64,000 nucleotides of DNA from Burkholderiaceae bacterium (lineage in GTDB: Bacteria; Pseudomonadota; Gammaproteobacteria; Burkholderiales; Burkholderiaceae). The stretch lies in NCBI GenBank assembly GCA_021166835.1, contig JAJPEN010000091.1:1-64000 (forward strand), written 5' to 3'. Under the pieces are notes generated by a model. It was not told the origin of the DNA, made no database searches, and saw only the letters and a program-made list of their open reading frames with translations. A program made the translations under genes and the position numbers. Below are positions 37,225 to 44,451 of this stretch, one piece after another; within the stretch, counting starts at the first letter, position 1, and each line of letters opens with the position of its first letter.

Positions 37225-38934
37225 ATGGCCACTGCCCAAGCGCTGTTCCGCATCTGCCCCCGATCGGGGCTGCAGTTCCACAAATCGGCCGAAGGCCTGA
37301 TCAAGGCGCATGCTGTCGCCGGCATCGTCATGCTGCTCGTCGGCGGCGTGCTCGCGCTTTTGATCACGCTCACCCGCTGGCAGGCGATCCACCTCGTCGA
37401 CGCCGACAACTTCTACATGTTCCTCACCGCGCACGGGCTCGACATGCTCGTCGCATGGATCATTTTCTTCGAGATCGCGATCCTGTATTTCTGCTCGTCG
37501 ACGCTGCTGCGAACCCGGTTGGCGACGCCGCGGATCGCCTGGTTCGCCTTCGCGCTGATGGTGATCGGCGTGGTGATGTGGAACACCACGATCTTCCAGG
37601 GCAACTCGACGGTCATGATGACGTCGTACGTGCCGATGCCCGCGGCGCCGTGGTTCTACCTGGGTCTGATCCTGTTCGCCGTCGGCGCGCTGATCGGCTG
37701 CTTCGTCTTCCTGGGCACGCTCGTCGTCGCGCGCGGCGAGAAGACCTATGAAGGGTCGATCCCGCTCGTCACCTTCGGGGCACTCACCGCCTGCATCATC
37801 GCGATCTTCACGATCGCCTCGGGCGCGATCATCCTGATCCCCACGTGGCTGTGGTCGATCGGCTACATCAAGCACATCGATCCGGTCATGTACCGGGTGA
37901 TCTGGTGGGCCTTCGGCCACTCTTCGCAGCAGATCAACGTCTCCGCGCACGTGTCGGTCTGGTATGCGGTGGCCGCGATCGTCTTCGGCGCCAAGCCGAT
38001 GTCCGAGCGCGTGAGCCGCGGCGCGTTCCTGCTGTACATCCTGTTCCTGCAACTGGCTTCCGCGCACCACATCCTGGCCGACCCGGGCGTGGGCACCGAG
38101 TGGAAGGTGTTCAACACCAGCTACGCGATGTACCTTGCCGTGCTCGCGTCGATGATCCACGGCCTGACGGTTCCGGGCGCGATGGAAGCCGCGCAACGCG
38201 AGAAGGGCTACACCAAGGGCCTGTTCGAGTGGCTGCGCAAGGCGCCCTGGGGCAACCCGGTGTTCTCCGGCGTGTTCATCTCGCTGATCGGTTTCGGTTT
38301 CCTCGGCGGCATCACCGGCGTGATGATGGGCACCGAGCAGCTGAACATGATCATCCACAACACGATCTACGTGCCGGGTCATTTCCACGCCACGGTCGTG
38401 CTGGGTACCACGCTCGCGTTCATGGCGCTCACGTACTTCCTGCTGCCGACGCTGTTCCAGCGCGAGATCATCCTGCCGGGTTGGGCGAAGTGGCAGCCGT
38501 ACGTCTTCGGCGGCGGCATGGCGGTGTTCACGCTCACGATGATGGGCGCCGGTACGCTGGGCGTTCCGCGCCGCCACTGGGACATCACCTTCGCCGGCTC
38601 GTCGTTGCCCTACGAGTTTCCGGGTACGGCGCTGCTGATGATGACGCTGGTCGGCCTCTCGGGCGTGCTCGCGATCATCGGCGGCGCGATGTACATCATC
38701 GTCGCGGTCGGTACCGTGTTCTTCGGCAAGCGGCTCGACGCCGGCGCGTACACCACGCAGATCAGCCCGCTCCGGCTGCCCCCGGTCGCAGCCGCGCTGC
38801 GCGGCCACGGCGTGGTCGGCGGTGGCTTCCACGCGCCGGGTACCTTCACGCTGGCGCTCGTGTTCCTCGTGACCTTCGTGCTGTACTACTTCGTCAACTG
38901 GAAATACCTGTCGACGGTGTGGGGCCTCAGTTGA
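37225..38934 (+). CDS. Heme-copper superfamily subunit I (NorY/sNOR-like)
   Basis: This 569-residue, roughly 13-helix protein is the catalytic subunit of a heme-copper enzyme. Ligand histidines are all visible: His70 and His388 (low-spin heme), His386 (high-spin heme) and His232, His281 and His282 (CuB/FeB). The tyrosine normally four residues after the first CuB His is Gln236 (motif GHSSQQ). The C-family alternative, a Tyr six residues before the HH pair, is also absent. Nitric oxide reductases of this superfamily lack the Tyr, so NO reduction is more likely than ordinary oxygen reduction, though not proven. Gene order subunit II-I-senC supports this. Confidence 0.82.
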   Translation: MATAQALFRICPRSGLQFHKSAEGLIKAHAVAGIVMLLVGGVLALLITLTRWQAIHLVDADNFYMFLTAHGLDMLVAWIIFFEIAILYFCSSTLLRTRLATPRIAWFAFALMVIGVVMWNTTIFQGNSTVMMTSYVPMPAAPWFYLGLILFAVGALIGCFVFLGTLVVARGEKTYEGSIPLVTFGALTACIIAIFTIASGAIILIPTWLWSIGYIKHIDPVMYRVIWWAFGHSSQQINVSAHVSVWYAVAAIVFGAKPMSERVSRGAFLLYILFLQLASAHHILADPGVGTEWKVFNTSYAMYLAVLASMIHGLTVPGAMEAAQREKGYTKGLFEWLRKAPWGNPVFSGVFISLIGFGFLGGITGVMMGTEQLNMIIHNTIYVPGHFHATVVLGTTLAFMALTYFLLPTLFQREIILPGWAKWQPYVFGGGMAVFTLTMMGAGTLGVPRRHWDITFAGSSLPYEFPGTALLMMTLVGLSGVLAIIGGAMYIIVAVGTVFFGKRLDAGAYTTQISPLRLPPVAAALRGHGVVGGGFHAPGTFTLALVFLVTFVLYYFVNWKYLSTVWGLS

Positions 38935-38965
38935 GTTGAGCTCAGTTGAGTCGAGTTGAGTTGAC
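38926..38965. repeat. Pentanucleotide tandem repeat at the subunit I/SCO junction
   Basis: Eight pentamers run without a break: CTCAG, TTGAG, TTGAG, CTCAG, TTGAG, TCGAG, TTGAG, TTGAC. The array holds the subunit I stop codon and both possible TTG starts of the SCO gene. Gain or loss of one unit would shift the reading frame. Confidence 0.8.
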
Positions 38966-39812
38966 CCGTTCCGGCAGTATTTCCCGCAGTACCTTCGGCC
39001 GAACGATCGCTGCTTTCGCGGCGGTCGTTTCGGCCGTTCTGATTCTCGGCGCCGCGCCCGCAACGGCCGCCCCCGATCCAGCCCGCAACGTCGGGCCCGA
39101 TTTCCGCAAGGCGCTCGCCGACAGCCAGGCCGCGATCGGCCGGCCCCTGCTCGACGTGTCGATGCGCGACCACACCGGCAAGCCGGTGCGCTTCAGCGAT
39201 TTCGCCGGCAAGCCGCTGCTCGTGAGCCTCGTCTACACCGGCTGCTTCCAGGCCTGCCCGGTGGCCACGCAGTTCCTCGCGCAGGCGGTGCGCGCCGCGC
39301 GCGACGCGCTCGGCGAGGATCGCTTCCGCATCGTCTCGATCGGCTTCAACCAGCCCTTCGACGATCCCGCCGCGATGGCAGCCTTCCGCAAGCAGAACGG
39401 CATCGACGATCGCGACTGGTACTTCCTCAGTCCCGATCCGGCGCAGGTCGACGCGTTGATGGCCAACCTGGGCTTCAACTACGAGGCGACACCGAAGGGC
39501 TTCGACCACGTCACGCAGGTCACGGTGGTCGACGCCGACGGCGTCATCTACCGGCAGATCTACGGCGAGAGCTTCGACCTGCCGATGCTGGTGCAGCCGC
39601 TGAAGGAACTGCTGTCCGGGCAGGCCTCGCGCGAGCTCACGCTGGAGAACGTCTGGGAGAAGGTGAAGCTCTACTGCACCGTCTACGATCCGAACTCGGG
39701 CGGTTATCGGGTGAACTACGGCCTGTTCTTCGAGATCTTCGCCGGGCTGACCACGCTCGGCGCGATGGCCTGGTTCGTCGTGCGCGGCCTGCGAAACCCG
39801 AATCGCGCCTGA
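38946..39812 (+). CDS. SCO1/SenC family copper chaperone
   Basis: SCO proteins deliver copper to the CuA site or act as thiol reductants. The 288-residue protein has an N-terminal signal or anchor, a thioredoxin-like fold with copper ligands Cys100, Cys104 (CFQAC) and His188, and an extra C-terminal transmembrane helix (about 255-280). The start is TTG, either 38946 or 38961; both lie inside a pentanucleotide repeat and no ribosome-binding site is seen. Expression may depend on translation of the upstream gene. Confidence 0.88.
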   Translation: MSRVELTRSGSISRSTFGRTIAAFAAVVSAVLILGAAPATAAPDPARNVGPDFRKALADSQAAIGRPLLDVSMRDHTGKPVRFSDFAGKPLLVSLVYTGCFQACPVATQFLAQAVRAARDALGEDRFRIVSIGFNQPFDDPAAMAAFRKQNGIDDRDWYFLSPDPAQVDALMANLGFNYEATPKGFDHVTQVTVVDADGVIYRQIYGESFDLPMLVQPLKELLSGQASRELTLENVWEKVKLYCTVYDPNSGGYRVNYGLFFEIFAGLTTLGAMAWFVVRGLRNPNRA

Positions 39813-39825
39813 AGCGGGAGCAGTC

Positions 39826-41490
39826 TTGAAGGCGCCACGCCGGGTCGAAGCGATGCCCGCGGCTGTCGTTGCCGACGCGGGCGTTGCGGCGCCCCTCGGG
39901 CACGACGACGATCCGCGCGCGCTGCGCACGCGCGCGGCCAATGCGGTACGGCGCATCGAGCGCGGCTTCGATCGCGCCTTCGGCGAGCAGGCGAATCCGC
40001 TGCGCCAGCTCGGCGGTCTCGCTTTCGACCTGTTCTGGCTGATCGCGCTCACCGGCGCCTGGCTCTACATCTTCTACGACACCAGCGCCGACGGCGCCTA
40101 TGCGTCGGTGGAGCGGATGGCCACCGGCGCGGTGATCGGCGGCGCATTCGCGCGCAACCTGCATCGCTATGCCTCCGACGCGCTCGTCGTCGTCGTCGTC
40201 GCGCACCTGCTGCGCGAATGGGCCTACGGCCGCTATCGGGGCTTCCGCTGGTTCACCTGGCTCACCGGGATACCGACGCCGTGGCTGATCCTCGCCGCCG
40301 GCGGGGTCGGCTACTGGCTGGTCTGGGACACTGTGGCGCTGTTCATCGCCACGGGCGTCGGCGAGTGGTTCGGCGCGCTGCCGGGTTTCGACGCCGCACT
40401 GGTGCGCAACTTCCTCGATGCCGACGCCGTGTCGGACCGGCTCTTCTCGCTGCTGATCTTCCTGCACATCGGCATCTCGGTCTTCCTGCTGTTCGCGATG
40501 TGGCTGCACGTCAAGCGACTGACGCAGCCGCGCACCAATGCTTCGCGCATCGTGCTCTTCGGTACGCTCGCCGCGCTGTCGGTGGCATCGCTGGTGGCCT
40601 CCGCGCCGCTGCCGCCGCCGGCCGATCCGATGCATCTCGGGGGGGAACTGCCGCTCGACTGGTTCTATCTCGCGCCGTTTGCGACGCTGCAGTCCAGCTC
40701 GCCCTGGCTCGTCTGGGCGGCAATGGCGGCGCTCACGCTGCTGGGCGCCGTCGCGCCCTGGATCACGCGCCGCGCCCGCGCGCGGGCGCCGGCGGCCGTC
40801 GTCGACGCGGACAACTGCAACGGATGCCAGCGCTGCTTCGCCGACTGTCCGTACGCGGCGATCGAAATGGGGCCGCATCCGACCGGACGCGGCCTGATCG
40901 CGCTGGTCGACGCCGACCGCTGCGCCTCGTGCGGCATCTGCGCCGGCGCCTGTCCGTCGTCCACGCCGTTCCGCTCCGACGCTCGCCTGATCACCGGCAT
41001 CGACCTGCCGGACCTCGGCGTGGACGCGCTGCGCGCCGAGTTGCAGGCAAGGCTCGAGGCGCATCGAGGGCCGGCGCCGATCGTCGCTTTCTCGTGCGGA
41101 TATGCGGCGACGCCGGCCGCGGCGCCCGACGTCGTGCCCATTGCATTGCCCTGTGCGGCGATGCTCGCGCCGGCCTTCGTCGAGTACGCTCTGCGCCAGG
41201 GTGCGCGGGGCATCGCCGTCGTGTCGTGCCCGCCGGAAGACTGCGAGTATCGTTTCGGCGCTCGCTGGACGGCGCAACGACTCGCCGGCGAGCGCGAGCC
41301 GCGGCTGCGCGGCGGCGCCGCGCGCGAGCGCATTCGGCTGATCGAGGCGGCGCGCGAGGACTTGATCTCGCTGCAGGCACAACTCGCCCGTTTCCGGCAC
41401 GATCTCGACGGCCTCGATGACGCGCGGACGCAGCCAGCGGGCGAGGCCGGAATTTCCAGGGAGAATCGCGATGGCGCAGCAGTCCACTAG
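39826..41490 (+). CDS. Cytochrome b-2[4Fe-4S]-MvhD-like fusion
   Basis: This 554-residue fusion starts with a cytochrome b (heme pairs His113/His127 and His214/His228) and one more helix near 292-312. Two [4Fe-4S] motifs follow (Cys331, 334, 337, 341 and Cys366, 369, 372, 376). The C-terminal domain (about 415-500) resembles the hydrogenase delta subunit MvhD/HdrA-partner domain, with Cys424, Cys443, Cys468 and Cys473 and the SCPPEDCEY motif. MvhD is known from hydrogenase-heterodisulfide reductase complexes of anaerobes, so its presence here is odd. TTG at 39826 has GGGAG five bases upstream. Confidence 0.8.
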   Translation: MKAPRRVEAMPAAVVADAGVAAPLGHDDDPRALRTRAANAVRRIERGFDRAFGEQANPLRQLGGLAFDLFWLIALTGAWLYIFYDTSADGAYASVERMATGAVIGGAFARNLHRYASDALVVVVVAHLLREWAYGRYRGFRWFTWLTGIPTPWLILAAGGVGYWLVWDTVALFIATGVGEWFGALPGFDAALVRNFLDADAVSDRLFSLLIFLHIGISVFLLFAMWLHVKRLTQPRTNASRIVLFGTLAALSVASLVASAPLPPPADPMHLGGELPLDWFYLAPFATLQSSSPWLVWAAMAALTLLGAVAPWITRRARARAPAAVVDADNCNGCQRCFADCPYAAIEMGPHPTGRGLIALVDADRCASCGICAGACPSSTPFRSDARLITGIDLPDLGVDALRAELQARLEAHRGPAPIVAFSCGYAATPAAAPDVVPIALPCAAMLAPAFVEYALRQGARGIAVVSCPPEDCEYRFGARWTAQRLAGEREPRLRGGAARERIRLIEAAREDLISLQAQLARFRHDLDGLDDARTQPAGEAGISRENRDGAAVH

Positions 41491-41986
41491 TTCCGTTTTC
41501 CGTTGGGTAGGGCAGGCGATCCTGTACGCGCTCTTCGGGGCTTTCGTCGTGTATTTCTCCAGTTCGCCCACCTATCGGCATCTCGACCCGGACGACGGGC
41601 TGCTGCGGCTGTCGTTCCGTCATCCGGGGCAGGTGGCCACCGACTGTCGCAAGCGCACGCCGGAAGAACTCGCGAAGCTGCCGCCGCAGCTGCGCGCGGA
41701 AATGGACTGCCAGCGCCAGCGCTCGCCGGTGCAGGTGCGCGTCGAGCTGGACGGAAAGCTGCTGTTCGACAAGGTCTATCAGCCCGCCGGCCTGCAGCGC
41801 GACGGCGCGTCCAGCGGCTATTTCCGCATGCCGATTCCGGCGGGCGAGCACGACATCCGCGTGCAGTTCAATGACGACGTGCGTGTGAAGGGCTTCAACC
41901 ACGAGAACGAGCGCAACGTCGACGTCAAGCCCGGGCAGGTGGTGCTCATCGATTTCGTGGAGAACCAGGGAGTGGTCATTCGATGA
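41471..41986 (+). CDS. Membrane-anchored protein of unknown function
   Basis: I do not recognise a family. The 171-residue protein has one N-terminal transmembrane helix (about 12-31), then a periplasmic domain that looks beta-rich, with RVELDGKLLF, FRMPIPAGEHDIRVQF and PGQVVLIDF. Two Cys (59 and 80) could form a disulfide. It overlaps the preceding gene by 20 bases and the next by four, so it is tightly bound to this operon and may be an assembly factor or accessory subunit. Confidence 0.75.
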   Translation: MAQQSTSSVFRWVGQAILYALFGAFVVYFSSSPTYRHLDPDDGLLRLSFRHPGQVATDCRKRTPEELAKLPPQLRAEMDCQRQRSPVQVRVELDGKLLFDKVYQPAGLQRDGASSGYFRMPIPAGEHDIRVQFNDDVRVKGFNHENERNVDVKPGQVVLIDFVENQGVVIR

Positions 41987-43464
41987 CCCGGGAAGCGCTG
42001 CTGCGCGGCCGTCCTTCGTCCTTCGGCCGGGCGTTCGCGCCCACCGACGACCGCTTCGATCTCGCGGTTCCGTCCACCGAGCAGCGAACGATTGCCACCG
42101 GGTGGCTGTTCCTCGGCGTGGCCGCGCTGATCGGCGCCGGGGTGTTCTCGATCCTGCTCGTGCTCGCGCGCACGCCCTACATCGCCGCACTCGTTCCGGG
42201 CGTCGACTTCTTCCACGTCGCGCTCGTCGTGCACGTCGACCTGTCGGTGCTCGTCTGGTTCGTGTCGATGGCCGGGATGCTGTGGACGATCGACACGTCG
42301 CCGCGCTGGATCGGGCTGGGCTGGTTCGCGCTGGCCGTCACCGCGATCGGCACGCTGTTCCTGGCCGCGTCGCCGTTCACCGGCGTGGCCGTGCCGGTGA
42401 TGTCGAACTACGTGCCGGTGCTGCTGAACGACACCTTCCTCTACGGACTGTGCGTGTTCGGCGTCGGCTTCCTGCTGCTCACCTTGCGTTCGTTCGTCGC
42501 GCCGGCGCGGATGAGCGTGCGCCTGGACGGCACCGATGCGCTGCGCTTCGGGCTGAAGGCGGCGGCGGTCTCGAGCGCCTTCGCGTTGCTGGCGATGGCG
42601 TGGTCGATCGTCGAGGTGCCGCGCGAGCTGGATCCGAAGGCGTATTACGAGTTGCTGTTCTGGGGGCCGGGCCACGTCGTCCAGTTCACCTGGACGCTGC
42701 TGATGCTCGTGGCCTGGGGCTGGCTCGCCACGCTGGTCGGTGCGCCGTTGCCGCTCAGCCCGCGCGTCGTCGCGCTGCTGTACGCGATCGGCCTGCTGCC
42801 AGTGTTCTTCGTGCCGCCGATCTACCTGAGCTGGACGGTCCTGTCGGTCGAGCACCACCGGATGATGACCTGGCTGATGCGCTTCGGCGGCGGTCTGGCG
42901 ATCCTGCCGATGGCGCTCGCGCTGGCGGTCGCGTTGTCGCGCAGCGTGCCGAAGGATGCGACGACGCGCCCGCTGCGCGCGGCGTTGATCACGTCGCTGC
43001 TGCTGTTCACCGTGGGCGGCGCGATCGGCTTCCTGATCCAGGGTTCCGACGTGCGCGTGCCGGCGCATTACCACGGCTCGATCGTCGGCGTGACGCTCGC
43101 GCTGATGGGCCTGGCCTACGCGCTGCTGCCGCGCCTGGGTTTTCGCGTGCCGCAGGGCCGCATCGCGAACTGGCAGCCGTGGCTGTACGGGTCCGGGCAG
43201 TTGCTGCACATCCTCGGTCTCGTCTGGTCGGGCGGCTACGGCGTCCAGCGCAAGGTCGCGGGCGCCGAGCAGGCGCTGCGCACGCCGCAGGAAGTCTTCG
43301 GCATGGGCGTGATGGGACTGGGCGGGGCGATCGCGATCGTCGGCGGGCTGCTCTTCATCTGGGTCGTGCTCGCCGCGGTGCGCGGCGGACGCGGCGAGCA
43401 CGGTGGCCATGCGGCGGCGACGCCCGAGGCCTCCGTCGGACGCGCGGTCGCGCGCGAACCGTGA
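41983..43464 (+). CDS. Second heme-copper/NOR-type catalytic protein
   Basis: This 493-residue protein has about 12 transmembrane helices and all the heme-copper ligand histidines: His84, His362, His364, His231, His291 and His292. As in the first subunit I, the active-site Tyr is missing: His231 is followed by Val-Val-Gln234-Phe235. It has no dedicated subunit II in the operon. It could be a second NO reductase-like enzyme, or a subunit of the first. A His/Gly-rich tail (GGHAAA) ends the chain. The start overlaps the preceding stop (ATGA). Confidence 0.75.
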   Translation: MTREALLRGRPSSFGRAFAPTDDRFDLAVPSTEQRTIATGWLFLGVAALIGAGVFSILLVLARTPYIAALVPGVDFFHVALVVHVDLSVLVWFVSMAGMLWTIDTSPRWIGLGWFALAVTAIGTLFLAASPFTGVAVPVMSNYVPVLLNDTFLYGLCVFGVGFLLLTLRSFVAPARMSVRLDGTDALRFGLKAAAVSSAFALLAMAWSIVEVPRELDPKAYYELLFWGPGHVVQFTWTLLMLVAWGWLATLVGAPLPLSPRVVALLYAIGLLPVFFVPPIYLSWTVLSVEHHRMMTWLMRFGGGLAILPMALALAVALSRSVPKDATTRPLRAALITSLLLFTVGGAIGFLIQGSDVRVPAHYHGSIVGVTLALMGLAYALLPRLGFRVPQGRIANWQPWLYGSGQLLHILGLVWSGGYGVQRKVAGAEQALRTPQEVFGMGVMGLGGAIAIVGGLLFIWVVLAAVRGGRGEHGGHAAATPEASVGRAVAREP

Positions 43465-44390
43465 TCCGCTGGCTGGCGATCCTCGCCTGCGCGCTGACCG
43501 TCTGCATCACCGCGTCGAGCGCCTTCATCCGCCACTCGCAGGCGGGGCTGGGCTGTCCGGATTGGCCGAACGGCGAGTGCGTTGCCGGCCTTCGAATGGC
43601 GCAACCGGCGGCGCAGCCCCGGGCTGTGGAGCCGGGCGTGCGGACCGCGCGCGCCCTCCATCGCGTCAGCGCGATGCTCGTCGGCATCTTCGTGTTGCTG
43701 CTCGCCGTCTTCGGCTGGTCGTCGATGCGCTCCGGCGCCCGCGTGGCGCTCGCGATCGCGCTCGCCGACACCGTCTTCCTCGCCTGGCTCGGCCGCTTCA
43801 CTCCGCACCCGGTTCCGCTGGTGACCATCGCCAATCTCGTCGGCGGCATCGCACTGGCAGCGGCCTTGGCATGGATTGCGGTGTCGTTGCGCTCGCCGGC
43901 GCGAGCGGCAGCAGCGGTTCCTTCGCCCGGCGCGGATCTGCGCATCGGCGCGGCGACGATCGCACCGGCCTTCGCCGCGCTCGTGCTGCTCGCCGTGGCG
44001 GCCTGGATCGGAACGATGATCGGCGCGCACGATGCGATCGGCGCCTGCGAGGGCGCGCGCTGCGCGGGGTCGATGCGCCTCGACGTCGGCACGCTCGATG
44101 CGCTTCGCCCGGCGGCCCCGATCGACGCCGCGGCCGCGCGCGGATTGCATTGGCTGCATCGGTTCGTCGCTGCGGCCTTCGCGCTTGCCGCGCTCGTCGT
44201 CGCGCTGCGCGCGCGCAGGAGCGGCGCTACGCGCGTGGCGATCGTGCTCGTCGTCCTGCTCGTCGCGCAGATCGCGGCCGGCGTCGATACGACGATCGGC
44301 GTATGGCCGCTCGCCACGGCGACGCTGCACAACGCATTGGCCACGCTGCTGGCCGTCGCGCTCGCGGCAACGGCCGCGCGAGCAGCCTGA
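43461..44390 (+). CDS. COX15/CtaA-like heme A synthase family protein
   Basis: This 309-residue, eight-helix protein resembles CtaA, which oxidises heme O to heme A. Typical landmarks are GLGCPDWPNGEC near residue 30, a His in ALHRVSAM, a His in HWLHRF and the last His in TLHNALA. At the place where CtaA proteins have His in the fourth helix this one has Asn (TIANLVGG), so the activity may differ. It starts with GTG, overlapping the previous stop, and is the last gene of the operon. No farnesyltransferase (ctaB) is present. Confidence 0.78.
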   Translation: MIRWLAILACALTVCITASSAFIRHSQAGLGCPDWPNGECVAGLRMAQPAAQPRAVEPGVRTARALHRVSAMLVGIFVLLLAVFGWSSMRSGARVALAIALADTVFLAWLGRFTPHPVPLVTIANLVGGIALAAALAWIAVSLRSPARAAAAVPSPGADLRIGAATIAPAFAALVLLAVAAWIGTMIGAHDAIGACEGARCAGSMRLDVGTLDALRPAAPIDAAAARGLHWLHRFVAAAFALAALVVALRARRSGATRVAIVLVVLLVAQIAAGVDTTIGVWPLATATLHNALATLLAVALAATAARAA

Positions 44391-44451
44391 AACGGGCGTA
44401 GCGGGTCGCGCGCGGCGATGCCGCCCGCCAAGACGCGGGCGACCATGGTGT

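Noticed and set aside
36672..38934. Ordinary aa3- or cbb3-type cytochrome c oxidase
   Set aside because: Subunit I lacks the active-site Tyr of both types, and no CcoO/CcoP or subunit III gene is present. An unusual oxygen reductase is still possible.
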